From: Mesobacterium_A sp034670065
GTDB taxonomy: Bacteria; Pseudomonadota; Alphaproteobacteria; Rhodobacterales; Rhodobacteraceae
Direction: 5' to 3'
Assembly (NCBI GenBank): GCA_034670065.1
Contig: JAXMOG010000001.1
Span: 124,001-188,000, forward strand
Length of the DNA: 64,000 nt
Positions within the stretch are counted from its first letter, which is position 1. Each line of letters starts with the position of its first letter. Below are positions 53,347 through 61,932 of this stretch, one piece after another. The translations under genes were made by a program, and so were the position numbers. Under the pieces are notes generated by a model. That model was given only the letters and a program-made list of their open reading frames with translations, was not told the origin of the DNA and did no database searches.

Positions 53347-53508
53347 GATTTCCCGCTGCCTTCAGTGCAATTCCCAAACAATATGCCCGAACATATTCGG
53401 CAAGGCCGTTTGGTCCACACATTTCAAATCCCCAAAATGCGCTTGTCTGAGCCTTGTTGTCGATTGATTTAAATGCAATTCTTGCGCGAACAATAGGAGT
53501 ATACCCAA

Positions 53509-53973
53509 GTGCGTCTTTTTTCTATCTTTGCCATTGCGATCCTTGTCAGCAGTTGTGGACCGTCAAGCGAGTTGGACCGAGCCAGGAGCCAGGCGCGCAG
53601 CCTCAACGCTCAGATCAAGGCCGATGCCGGTAAAATTGCCCAAGACGTTCAGATCGGGGCGCAAACGTTCAGGGTGAGCGTTGTAAAAGACGGTTTCTAT
53701 CGTGCAGTTGCCAAGGATGACACTGGCACAGAATTCGATCTGAAAAGAAGGACAGATCAACACGTGGCCTTTGTCGATCGCGTTGGTCCAAGCGGCATTT
53801 CGTATCGTGCTGCCGACGTCGAAGCCGCTGCACGCAAGGTAACCGGTTGTAAGGCGATATTGGAGCCTGGGATTCTTGCCGCTATCGGTGGGTTCAACGC
53901 CAACACAGACCTATCCTATATCGAAGAAAAAGCCCCGAAGCTTGGTGCGTGGACCACATCTCTTAAGTGTTGA
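53509..53973 (+). CDS. Small lipoprotein of unknown function
   Basis: 154 residues from a GTG at 53509 with AGGAG before it. Lipobox LVSSC (Cys16). The mature part is hydrophilic, with a paired-cysteine possibility (GCKAILE and the C-terminal Cys) and a central beta region (FRVSVVKDGFYRAVAKDD). No family recognised. It is followed 23 bp later by the RNA ligase gene. Confidence 0.65.
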   Translation: MRLFSIFAIAILVSSCGPSSELDRARSQARSLNAQIKADAGKIAQDVQIGAQTFRVSVVKDGFYRAVAKDDTGTEFDLKRRTDQHVAFVDRVGPSGISYRAADVEAAARKVTGCKAILEPGILAAIGGFNANTDLSYIEEKAPKLGAWTTSLKC

Positions 53974-53996
53974 GGTCGACCAAGAGGCTTTTGTAA

Positions 53997-54620
53997 ATGC
54001 AGAAATATGGCCGTACATTTCACCTGCCGATTTCCCCCGATGCGACCAGCGATGACAAGGTTATGTCTTCGCTGGACGGGCTGATGGTGGACGATCTGGT
54101 CGTCACTGAAAAAATGGACGGAGAAAACACGACCATTCATTCCGGCGGTTCCCATGCGCGCAGCCCTGATAGCCGCTATCATCCTTCTCGCGATTGGCTC
54201 AAAGCTTTTGCGGCAGGGATTTCACACCAGTTGTCCAAGGGCGAACGCATCGTTGGTGAAAACCTGTTTGCCCGGCACTCTGTCGCCTATGATGCGCTGC
54301 CGTCTTACTTTCTGGGATTTGCCTGGATCAACGATGGTGAGGTCCAGTCATGGGACCTGACGTTGGCGCGTTTCCAAGAGCTTGGCATCACGCCCGTTCC
54401 CACGCTTTTTCGCGGCCCCTACCGGCCGGGTCTGTTTGATGAGCTTGCAACGTCGCTGGACCTGAACCGGCAAGAAGGGTTCGTGGCAAGGATCGCCGAT
54501 GCGTTCCCGGAAACCACGATGCCGGACCGCGTTGGGAAATATGTCCGCGAAGGCCACGTTCAGTCAGATATTCACTGGACGAAAGAAGCGCTTACTCCCA
54601 ACGGCCTTGCCTCGGCTTGA
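53997..54620 (+). CDS. RNA ligase (Rnl2-like nucleotidyltransferase), stand-alone
   Basis: 207 residues. Nucleotidyltransferase motif I VVTEKMDGENTTIH (adenylated Lys39, KxDG), motif III-like GERIVGENLFARHSVAY, motif IV EGFVARI and motif V GKYVREGH. These order and spacing match the short RNA-ligase family (PF09414) that seals 3'-OH/5'-phosphate RNA ends. No kinase/phosphatase domain is fused or adjacent. It may repair cleaved tRNA; the adjacent lipoprotein is probably unrelated. Confidence 0.8.
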   Translation: MQKYGRTFHLPISPDATSDDKVMSSLDGLMVDDLVVTEKMDGENTTIHSGGSHARSPDSRYHPSRDWLKAFAAGISHQLSKGERIVGENLFARHSVAYDALPSYFLGFAWINDGEVQSWDLTLARFQELGITPVPTLFRGPYRPGLFDELATSLDLNRQEGFVARIADAFPETTMPDRVGKYVREGHVQSDIHWTKEALTPNGLASA

Positions 54621-54653
54621 TGGCGGCTTCACCGCATAGACACTTCCGCAGCG

Positions 54654-54686
54654 CAAAACCCTTAAAAGCGCTGCTTTGGGGTTTTG
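54654..54686 (+). terminator. Hairpin terminator after the RNA ligase gene
   Basis: CAAAACCC (54654-54661) pairs with GGGTTTTG (54679-54686), with an inner AAAGC/GCTTT stem. The T-run is part of the stem. It may work in both directions, also closing the convergent transaldolase transcript. Confidence 0.55.
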
Positions 54687-54825
54687 TGAAGGGTGGCCGG
54701 GATTATGCGCATAGCCATTAGGAATGGCGTATCCGACAAGTTGTTCTGGGCGTTTCTATTCAGTCAGATCGGTGTGCGGGCCAATTGAACATTGATCCGC
54801 ACACCCTTGATTTGGGTAAACACCG

Positions 54826-55767
54826 TTACATACGTGCGGCGATCAGGCCGATCAGCTTCTGATGGTCCGCGTCGAAATTGCGAATGCCTTCGGCCAGTTT
54901 TTCGGTGGCCATGGCGTCGGCGTTCATTTCCCAGCGGAAGGTTGCTTCATCCATCGCAATCGGGGCCACACCGCTGGCTTGATCCGGTGACAGAACCCGT
55001 GTCAGCGTGGCCGGATCGTTGCCCATTTCGTCCAGCAGGCTGGGGGCGATTGTCAGGTTGTCACAACCGGCCAGCGCTTTGATCTGGTCAGTGTTGCGGA
55101 ACGACGCGCCCATCACCACCGTGTCGATCTTGTTGGATTTGTAGTAGTCATAAATCTTGCGCACAGATTTGACACCGGGGTCTTCATCGGGGGCATAGCT
55201 GTCACGACCTTCGGCCTTTTTGTACCAATCGGTGATCCGGCCCACGAAGGGCGAAATCAGAAAGGCCTTGGCGTCGGCGCAGGCCACGGCCTGAGCCATG
55301 GAAAACAACAGTGTCAGGTTACAGTCGATACCTTCGTTTTGCAGGATCTCGGCTGCACGAATGCCTTCCCAAGTCGAGGCCAGCTTGATCAGGATTTTCT
55401 CTTTGCCGACACCGCGTTTTTCGTATTCGGCAATGATGTCATGGGCGCGTGCCACAGATTTTGCGGTGTCAAAGGACAGGCAGGCATCCACTTCGGTTGA
55501 AACCCGGCCCGGAACCAAAGCCGCCAGCTCTGCGCCCATGGCGACGGTCAGAACCTCTGTCACCTGTTCCGGAGTCAGGCCTGCTTTTTGGCCCGCTTCA
55601 ATTTCGCGTGCGACCAGCGCTTCTGACGCAGGATCCTTCAGCGCTTTGAGAACGAGCGAAGGGTTTGTTGTGCAATCGACCGGTTTGTAGGTCTTCACCG
55701 CGGCGACTTCGCCCGTATCGGCGACAACGGTGGTCATGGTTCGGAGTTGATCTAACACATTTGTCAT
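54826..55767 (-). CDS. tal: Transaldolase
   Basis: 313 residues. It transfers a dihydroxyacetone unit between sedoheptulose-7-phosphate and glyceraldehyde-3-phosphate, giving or consuming erythrose-4-phosphate. Schiff-base lysine in ILIKLASTWEGI; DCTTNPSL near the start, SLFSMAQAVACADAKAF-type FSMAQAVACADAKAF, ISPFVGRITDW; TalB class. It lies 11 bp after tkt on the same strand. Its proximity to the erythrulose-phosphate isomerase genes makes a role in using erythrose-4-phosphate likely. Confidence 0.95.
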   Translation of the reverse strand: MTNVLDQLRTMTTVVADTGEVAAVKTYKPVDCTTNPSLVLKALKDPASEALVAREIEAGQKAGLTPEQVTEVLTVAMGAELAALVPGRVSTEVDACLSFDTAKSVARAHDIIAEYEKRGVGKEKILIKLASTWEGIRAAEILQNEGIDCNLTLLFSMAQAVACADAKAFLISPFVGRITDWYKKAEGRDSYAPDEDPGVKSVRKIYDYYKSNKIDTVVMGASFRNTDQIKALAGCDNLTIAPSLLDEMGNDPATLTRVLSPDQASGVAPIAMDEATFRWEMNADAMATEKLAEGIRNFDADHQKLIGLIAARM

Positions 55768-55778
55768 TTTGTGTTTCC

Positions 55779-57833
55779 TTACGTGTTGGTCAGTGTCTTG
55801 GCGCGCGCGATGATCGCATCCGCCGTGATGCCAAAGTGTTTGTAGAGTTCGCCGATCGGGCCAGAGGCGCCAAAGCCACTCATCCCTATCACGTCATCTT
55901 CTGTCGCAACATACCGAGTCCAGCCAAACTTACCTGCTGCTTCAATTGCGATACGCGGGGCATTTCCCAGCACCTTGGCGCGGTATTCTGGGGGTTGTGC
56001 GTCAAACAGTTCCCAGCTGGGCAGTGATACAACCGCGACAGACAGGCCATCGGCCTGCATCCGTTTGGCAGCATCAATGGCGATTTCCACTTCTGTCCCT
56101 GTGGCCAGCAATGTCACGTCGCGGGTGGCAGCGGTACTTGACCCGGATTCGGCCCCAAACTCTGCGATGACATAGCCGCCCCGTGCCGACAGGTTTTCGC
56201 CGGTGTCCACGGTGCGCAGTTGCTCAACTCCCTGACGCGACAGGGCCAATAGCGACGGTGTCTTGCGGGACCGTAGGGCGATTTCCCAACATTCCAGCGT
56301 TTCAACCGCATCTGCAGGTCGGAACACGTTTAGATTGGGAATGGCGCGCAGCGATGCCAAATGTTCCACCGGCTGGTGTGTTGGCCCGTCTTCACCAAGG
56401 CCAATACTGTCATGGGTCATGACATAGATCGTTCCGACCTCCATCAATGCTGACAGGCGGATGGCGTTGCGGGCATAATCGGAAAACACCAGAAAGGTGC
56501 CGCCATAGGGCTGCAAGCCGCCATGGGTCGACATGCCATTCATCGCGGCCGCCATTGCGAATTCCCGCACGCCATAGCCAATATACCGGCCCGGCTGTTC
56601 ACGGGTGTATTGCGTATCAACCGCAGGCACGCGGGTCAGGTTTGATCCGGTCAGGTCGGCGGACCCGCCAATCAGCTCGGGTAAGGCCGGGGCCAAAGCG
56701 GACAGTGCCATTTGGCTGGCCTTGCGGGTGGCGACCTTTTGTGGCTCTGCAAACAAGGCGGATCGTGCGGCAGCAACGGCAGCATCCAGTGCTGCGGGCG
56801 TTGTTGCGTTCATCCGGCGTAGAAACTCAGTTCGGATGTCTTTTGATTGTGCGGCCAGCCGTGCTTCCCAAGCGGCCCTGTCTTCGGACCTTTGAACACC
56901 AATCGCGCGCCACTTGGCGGCAAGGTCGGCTGGAATATCAAAGGCTGTTTGGCTGACCCCCAAAAGCGCCTTGGTTGCCTGAATTTCCTCCGCGCCTAGG
57001 GGCGCACCATGGGCATCATGCGAGCCATGTTTCGCAGGTGACCCAAACCCAATCACGGTTTTCATCGCGATGAGTGTTGGCTTGGTTGTCTCGGCCCGTG
57101 CAGCTGTCAGCGCTTGGTCCAGCGCGTGGGCATCATGGCCATCACAGGTCAAGGTGTGCCAACCACACGCCGCCAAACGCGCCGGGATGTCTTCGGAAAA
57201 GGAGACAGAGGTTGGTCCGTCAATTGTGATTTGATTGTCGTCGTAAAGAACAATCAGCTTGCCCAGCCCCAGATGCCCCGCCAGTGAAATCGCCTCTTGG
57301 CCGATCCCTTCTTGCAGGCAGCCATCGCCCAGAAAAACGTAGGTGGCGTGATCAACAAGGTCTGCACCGAACTCAGCGTTCAAGGCCTTTTCGGCCAAGG
57401 CCATGCCAACTGCGGTGGCCAACCCCTGCCCCAACGGGCCTGTTGTGGTTTCGATCCCCTTGGCATGTCCGTATTCGGGATGCCCGGCTGTGATGGCACC
57501 CGTTTGACGGAAGTTCTTGATTTGAGCCATCGTCATGTCTGCGTAGCCCGTCAGATGCAGCAGCGAATACAGCATCATCGATGCGTGACCGTTCGACAGA
57601 ACCACCCTGTCACGGTCCGGCCAATCAGGGTTTGCGGCGTCAAACTTCAGATGGTTGCGGAACAAAACGGTTGCTGCGTCGGCCATGCCCATCGGCGCGC
57701 CTGGATGCCCCGAATTTGCGGCCTGAACCGCGTCCATGCTCAAAACACGAATGCAATTGGCAAGGGCGAAGTTTTCGGGGTCGATTTCAGCTTTGCTGGC
57801 GACAAATGCCGCATGAGTCGTTTCCGTGGACAT
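55779..57833 (-). CDS. tkt: Transketolase
   Basis: 684 residues. TPP-dependent two-carbon transfer between sugar phosphates. N-terminal NSGHPGAPMGMADAATVLF, TPP-binding LGDGCLQEGIGQEA...DNQITIDG, Pyr-domain EFAMAAAMNGMSTHGG and VMTHDSIGLGEDGPTHQP with the catalytic His region, and a C-terminal domain. Usual length. First gene of tkt-tal; divergent from a DeoR-family gene across ~160 bp containing candidate operators. Confidence 0.96.
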   Translation of the reverse strand: MSTETTHAAFVASKAEIDPENFALANCIRVLSMDAVQAANSGHPGAPMGMADAATVLFRNHLKFDAANPDWPDRDRVVLSNGHASMMLYSLLHLTGYADMTMAQIKNFRQTGAITAGHPEYGHAKGIETTTGPLGQGLATAVGMALAEKALNAEFGADLVDHATYVFLGDGCLQEGIGQEAISLAGHLGLGKLIVLYDDNQITIDGPTSVSFSEDIPARLAACGWHTLTCDGHDAHALDQALTAARAETTKPTLIAMKTVIGFGSPAKHGSHDAHGAPLGAEEIQATKALLGVSQTAFDIPADLAAKWRAIGVQRSEDRAAWEARLAAQSKDIRTEFLRRMNATTPAALDAAVAAARSALFAEPQKVATRKASQMALSALAPALPELIGGSADLTGSNLTRVPAVDTQYTREQPGRYIGYGVREFAMAAAMNGMSTHGGLQPYGGTFLVFSDYARNAIRLSALMEVGTIYVMTHDSIGLGEDGPTHQPVEHLASLRAIPNLNVFRPADAVETLECWEIALRSRKTPSLLALSRQGVEQLRTVDTGENLSARGGYVIAEFGAESGSSTAATRDVTLLATGTEVEIAIDAAKRMQADGLSVAVVSLPSWELFDAQPPEYRAKVLGNAPRIAIEAAGKFGWTRYVATEDDVIGMSGFGASGPIGELYKHFGITADAIIARAKTLTNT

Positions 57834-57883
57834 GATTGCTCCTCCTGGTCACTCGCGGCATCAGTTAGCACAGTATGAAACAA

Positions 57884-57908
57884 CATAAAATCACAAAATA
57901 ACAAAAAT
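57884..57908. promoter_or_regulatory. Candidate DeoR-type operator: three tandem A-rich repeats
   Basis: CATAAAAT (57884-57891), CACAAAAT (57892-57899) and AACAAAAAT (57900-57908) are contiguous 8-9 bp repeats in the gap between divergent tkt and the DeoR gene. DeoR-group regulators often bind short tandem A-rich repeats. It lies 51 bp upstream of the tkt start and just before the plus-strand promoter. Confidence 0.45.
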
Positions 57909-57918
57909 TCTGTTGCGT

Positions 57919-57947
57919 TTGTGGTTGCGCGTGTTACCCAGTATAAA
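57919..57947 (+). promoter_or_regulatory. Candidate sigma-70 promoter of the DeoR-isomerase operon
   Basis: TTGTGG (57919-57924), 17-bp spacer, TATAAA (57942-57947), 50 bp before the regulator start codon. Good spacing and good -10; the -35 differs from TTGACA at two positions. Confidence 0.5.
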
Positions 57948-57996
57948 AATATACCTGCCTACACGGCATGTGGCGCCAGCACAGACAGAGGAAACT

Positions 57997-58770
57997 ATGA
58001 AGCGCGAAGATCGAAAACAGGCGATCATGGACCTTCTCATTTCTGAGGGGGCTGTCGACCTTGAAGATTTGGCGCAGCGTTTTGCGGTTTCCAAAATGAC
58101 CATTCACCGCGATCTGGATGATCTGGAAGCTGCCGGTGTCATGCGCAAGATTCGTGGCGGTGGCACAATTGATGCGGGCACCCAGTTTGAGAGCGACTTC
58201 CGCTTTCGCGCGCAGCAGGATCGCGATGCCAAGAATATCATGGCGCAGGCGGCACTTGCGCTTGTTGAGCCGGGCATGACGGTGATGATCAATGACGGGT
58301 CAATGGCGGCTATTCTTGGTGCGCGTTTGGTTGAAAAACGCCCGCTGACAGTGATCACCAACAATGCCGCTGTGATTGACGCCCTAAAGGGCGAAGGCGG
58401 CATCACACTTATCGCAACTGGCGGGGCGTATTCGGCCAAGTTTAACGGCTTCTTCGGCATGGTGACAGAAGCCACGCTATCTGCCTTGCGCGCCGATATT
58501 GCTTTTATTTCAGCGCCAGCTGTTGCCGGGGTTGAGGTGTTTCACATGGATGAAACCATCGTGCGTGCCAAACGCGCCATGATGGCCGCGGGCACAAAAA
58601 CCTATTTGCTGGTTCATCACAGCAGGTTTGGCAGGACTGCCCTGCACAAACTGGCCGACATTTCGGAATTTGAGGCTGTGATCACTGATACAGCCCCGGA
58701 GCCGGCAAGTATTACCGCACTGACACAGGCCAAGATCAGCCTGACTGTCGCCGCAGAACAAGAAGGCTAA
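57997..58770 (+). CDS. DeoR-family transcriptional regulator
   Basis: 257 residues from ATG 57997 (after AGAGGAAACT). N-terminal winged helix (~residues 4-60; VDLEDLAQRFAVSKMTIHRDLDDLEAAGVM), then a phosphosugar-sensing NagB-like domain (TVMINDGSMAAILGARL, LTVITNNAAVIDAL, FISAPAV). It is the first gene of an operon with the two isomerases and divergent from tkt, so it probably senses an erythrulose/erythrose phosphate and controls both transcripts; the effector is inferred. Confidence 0.88.
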   Translation: MKREDRKQAIMDLLISEGAVDLEDLAQRFAVSKMTIHRDLDDLEAAGVMRKIRGGGTIDAGTQFESDFRFRAQQDRDAKNIMAQAALALVEPGMTVMINDGSMAAILGARLVEKRPLTVITNNAAVIDALKGEGGITLIATGGAYSAKFNGFFGMVTEATLSALRADIAFISAPAVAGVEVFHMDETIVRAKRAMMAAGTKTYLLVHHSRFGRTALHKLADISEFEAVITDTAPEPASITALTQAKISLTVAAEQEG

Positions 58771-58775
58771 AGCAT

Positions 58776-59543
58776 ATGACACACCCAAAATTCTGGATTG
58801 GCACCAGTTGGAAGATGAACAAGGTTCTGGCAGAGGCCGAAGCCTTTGCCAGCAGTCTGGCCGCGGCGGATGATACGCGTGATCCGCGTATTCAGCGCTT
58901 TGTGATCCCTTCATTCACCAATGTGCGTGAAGTGAAGAACATTCTGGCCGACAGTTCTGTCAAAGTAGGTGTGCAGAACATGCATTGGGCGGATGACGGT
59001 GCCTGGACGGGTGAAATCTCGCCCTTAATGGTCAAGGATTGCGGCGGTGAAATCGTAGAATTGGGCCATTCTGAACGTCGGGAGTTTTTTGGCGAAACGG
59101 ATGAAACCGTCGGGCTGAAGACCGAAGCCGCCGTGCGCCATGGCATGGTGCCGTTGATCTGTATTGGCGAGACTTTGGCCCAACGCGAAGCCGGGCGCGC
59201 GACCGAGGTGCTGGAGGCACAGGTGCGTGGTGCCTTGGGCAAACTTTCGGATGCGCAGAAATCCGCGCCGATCCTGTTGGCGTATGAGCCGGTGTGGGCC
59301 ATTGGCGTAAACGGCATTCCGGCCACGTCAGATTATGCCGATGCCCGGCAGGCGGAAATTATTGATGTTGCTCAATCTGTTCTGGGGCAAAAAGTGCCGT
59401 GCCTTTATGGTGGTTCGGTCAATCCGCAGAACTGTGAAGAATTGATCCAATGCCCGCATATCGACGGGCTGTTTATCGGGCGCTCTGCTTGGAATGTCGC
59501 AGGATATCTCGACATTCTGGCCAAATGCGCCGCAACCCTCTGA
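58776..59543 (+). CDS. Triose-phosphate-isomerase-like sugar-phosphate isomerase, likely L-erythrulose-1-phosphate isomerase (EryH/LerI-like)
   Basis: 255 residues. TIM family core residues are kept: Lys13 (SWKMNK), His98 (LGHSERREFFGET), Glu171 (AYEPVWAIG). Two departures from housekeeping TpiA point to the tetrulose-phosphate group: the start is IGTSWKMNK instead of GNWKMN, and the phosphate-loop region after WAIG reads VNGIPATSD instead of TGKTAT. Such enzymes (EryH, LerI) convert L-erythrulose-1-phosphate to D-erythrulose-4-phosphate. It is 5 bp after the DeoR gene and followed by the RpiB-like gene, the same order as erythritol/threitol clusters. Confidence 0.85.
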   Translation: MTHPKFWIGTSWKMNKVLAEAEAFASSLAAADDTRDPRIQRFVIPSFTNVREVKNILADSSVKVGVQNMHWADDGAWTGEISPLMVKDCGGEIVELGHSERREFFGETDETVGLKTEAAVRHGMVPLICIGETLAQREAGRATEVLEAQVRGALGKLSDAQKSAPILLAYEPVWAIGVNGIPATSDYADARQAEIIDVAQSVLGQKVPCLYGGSVNPQNCEELIQCPHIDGLFIGRSAWNVAGYLDILAKCAATL

Positions 59544-59567
59544 CCCCATATCTGCAAAGGAAATCAC

Positions 59568-60023
59568 ATGAAAATAGCAGTTGCAGGCGATAGCGCCGGT
59601 GAAGGTCTGGCCAAGGTTTTGGCCGAGTATTTGTCCGCCAATTACGACGTGTCCGAAGTATCGCGCACGGATGCTGGCGCGGATCCGTTTTATGCCAATT
59701 TGGCAGATCGCGTGGCCTCGGCCGTGATGGCGGGTGAGTATGACCGCGCGATCCTGGTCTGTGGCACCGGTATTGGGGTTTGCTTGTCGGCGAACAAAGT
59801 GCCGGGCATTCGTGCGGCCCAATGCCATGACACCTATTCAGCTGGCAAAGCGTCTACGTCCAACAACGCTCAGATTATCACGATGGGTGCTCGGGTGATT
59901 GGTGCGGAATTGGCCAAGAACATCGCCGATGCGTTCTTGACCACCTCGTTTGACCCCAATGGGTCTTCGGCGGGCAATGTCGCTGCGATTGGCGAAGTTG
60001 ACGCAAAGTACAACCAAGCCTGA
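59568..60023 (+). CDS. RpiB-like isomerase, likely D-erythrulose-4-phosphate isomerase (EryI/DerI-like)
   Basis: 151 residues. RpiB/LacAB fold with catalytic Cys65 in LVCGTGIGVCLSANKVPGIRAA and His87 in CHDTYSAGKASTSNNAQI. The usual GDHAG at the N-terminus is GDSAGEG here (Ser9), as in the tetrulose-phosphate branch. It would interconvert D-erythrulose-4-phosphate and D-erythrose-4-phosphate. Follows the TIM-like gene by 24 bp and ends the operon. Confidence 0.85.
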   Translation: MKIAVAGDSAGEGLAKVLAEYLSANYDVSEVSRTDAGADPFYANLADRVASAVMAGEYDRAILVCGTGIGVCLSANKVPGIRAAQCHDTYSAGKASTSNNAQIITMGARVIGAELAKNIADAFLTTSFDPNGSSAGNVAAIGEVDAKYNQA

Positions 60024-60033
60024 AGCTTATCAG

Positions 60034-60061
60034 TCCGGGTGCAGATGTCTCTGCGCCCGGA
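60034..60061 (+). terminator. Perfect 12-bp hairpin after the isomerase operon
   Basis: TCCGGGTGCAGA (60034-60045) pairs along its full length with TCTGCGCCCGGA (60050-60061; one T-G), with a 4-base loop. No U-run follows, so it may be a transcript-stabilising or Rho-assisted end rather than a classical terminator. It lies between convergent operons. Confidence 0.55.
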
Positions 60062-60162
60062 TATCCGGATTTGAGAACAGCGCAAAGCGCCTTACAGGAA
60101 GGCGTGTGGCAGGGTTTCCTGCTATGGCACGGGAATGTCTGCGCCCTGCCCCAAGGCAATTC

Positions 60163-61902
60163 TTAAACGTCACGCAGCGTTTCTGCCCAAGCGGCAATCA
60201 TGATCGCGGCGGATTCTGCCCCCGGATCCTTGTGGCCAACAGACCGGGCGCCAAGTTTCTTTGACCTGCCTCGATTGCTTTGCATGGGTTTCGTGGCATC
60301 AGCCCCGCTGATCGCCGCCTGCGCAGCAGCGGACATACAGGAACCAATTGTTGCCCCGTCTTTTAAAGATCGGTTTGCTGCAGAAACGGCGGGCAACCAA
60401 GCATCAACCATCGTTTTATCCCCCGGCGCTGCCCCGCCGCGTGCGGTGATGCCGTCTGCCATTCCCGTCAACCATGCAACCACGGACTTTGAATCCAGGT
60501 TTAAGCGATCCGCAACCGCATCGCCCGCTGTCGCAAAGGCCGTTGCATAAAGTGGCCCTGCCGACGCCCCGACGGCATCCAGAAAGGCCTGGCCCATCGT
60601 GGCACATAACGCCGAAATCGTTGCGGTTTCGGGGGCTTGGTCCAAGGCAGACAGCGCGGCCTTCCAACCGATTTCCATGGTGATGCCGTGGTCCCCGTCC
60701 CCAACCGCGCCGTCCAGCGCACATAGATGATCCCGCTGCGCATAAATCGCTGCGCCAGAGGCGGCCATCATGGTGCGAAACAGCTTGGGCGTGACAGGCC
60801 CGGTGGTGATCAACTCTTGTTGTGCAGTCGCCGTTTCTTGGCCTGTCTGTCTTGGGCTGCGGGTTTGGCGGGGGATTGCGGGCGCGCTTTCCACCGCGCC
60901 CCCGACCTTTAGCGCCGGGGTTTCACAGGGGTGATCCAGCCAGCGGGTCAGGTCGTCATCCAGCTTCATGATGGAAACAGAGGCACCGCCCATTTCAAGC
61001 GAGGTGCAATATTCGCCAACCCATGAATGGTGAATGCTGATCTGTCGCTCTTTCAGAACCTGCGCCACCCGGCGATGCAGAACATAGAGTTCCAACAAAG
61101 TGGTCGCGCCCAGCCCGTTGACCAGCACGGCAACATTATCGCCTTGGGGTATATCCAATTCGTCAAGGATCGGCATCAACAAGCGGTCTGTCACGTCATC
61201 AGCGGTTTCTGCCGGTCGACGTTCTATCCCCGGCTCGCCGTGAATCCCCATTCCGATTTCCATTTCACCATCCGGAATGTCGAAATTGGCCTTCCCTGTT
61301 TGCGGCATCGAACAGGCTGACAGGGCCACACCCATTGTGCGCGTGGCGTCATTGGCGCGTTTTGCTGCCGCTTCCACCTGTTCCATGGAACACCCCAGAT
61401 CAGCAGCGGCACCAGCCACTTTGAAGACAAAGAAATTGCCAGCAATACCGCGCCGCTCTTGCTTTTTATCAGGGGGGGCAGAGGCAATATCATCGGTGGT
61501 CACAAAAGACCGCGCGGTGACGCCCTGCTTGGCCATCGCCTCTTCGGCCATACCAAAATTCATGACATCGCCGGTATAATTGCCATACAGAAACACCACG
61601 CCGGCGCCGCCATCTGCTGCAAAACCGGCATCCATGATCTGTGTTGGGGATGGTGAGGCAAAGATATTGCCAAGCGGGGCCGCATCCGCCAGCCCTTTGC
61701 CAACATAGCCTGCAAATGCCGGTTCGTGCCCTGACCCGCCGCCCACAACAATCCCCACCTTACCATCGCGCGGCCCGTTCAGCGCAACGATAGCCCGACC
61801 CGTGTCGCCTTGGACCGTCAGAAGGTTGGGATGGGCCGAAACCATGCCCTCGATCAGCTCAGCGATCAGGTTGTCAGGATCATTGATAAGCTTCTTGGGC
61901 AT
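60163..61902 (-). CDS. Fused DhaK-DhaL kinase, probable erythrulose (LerK/DerK-like) or dihydroxyacetone kinase
   Basis: 579 residues. DhaK domain ~1-335 with VVGGGSGHEPAFAGYVGKG and the substrate-binding His221 in MGIHGEPGIERRP. A linker follows. The DhaL ATP-binding domain spans ~370-579 with GAVGDGDHGITMEIG and the end GARSVGHKDPGAESAA. Single-chain ATP-dependent members phosphorylate dihydroxyacetone, D-erythrulose or L-erythrulose. With TIM-like and RpiB-like isomerases next door, an L-erythrulose kinase giving L-erythrulose-1-phosphate is the best guess. 30 bp after the RuBisCO-like gene, same operon. Confidence 0.85.
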   Translation of the reverse strand: MPKKLINDPDNLIAELIEGMVSAHPNLLTVQGDTGRAIVALNGPRDGKVGIVVGGGSGHEPAFAGYVGKGLADAAPLGNIFASPSPTQIMDAGFAADGGAGVVFLYGNYTGDVMNFGMAEEAMAKQGVTARSFVTTDDIASAPPDKKQERRGIAGNFFVFKVAGAAADLGCSMEQVEAAAKRANDATRTMGVALSACSMPQTGKANFDIPDGEMEIGMGIHGEPGIERRPAETADDVTDRLLMPILDELDIPQGDNVAVLVNGLGATTLLELYVLHRRVAQVLKERQISIHHSWVGEYCTSLEMGGASVSIMKLDDDLTRWLDHPCETPALKVGGAVESAPAIPRQTRSPRQTGQETATAQQELITTGPVTPKLFRTMMAASGAAIYAQRDHLCALDGAVGDGDHGITMEIGWKAALSALDQAPETATISALCATMGQAFLDAVGASAGPLYATAFATAGDAVADRLNLDSKSVVAWLTGMADGITARGGAAPGDKTMVDAWLPAVSAANRSLKDGATIGSCMSAAAQAAISGADATKPMQSNRGRSKKLGARSVGHKDPGAESAAIMIAAWAETLRDV

Positions 61903-61932
61903 GGCTGGCGGCCTTTGATCGGATGGGGTGGA

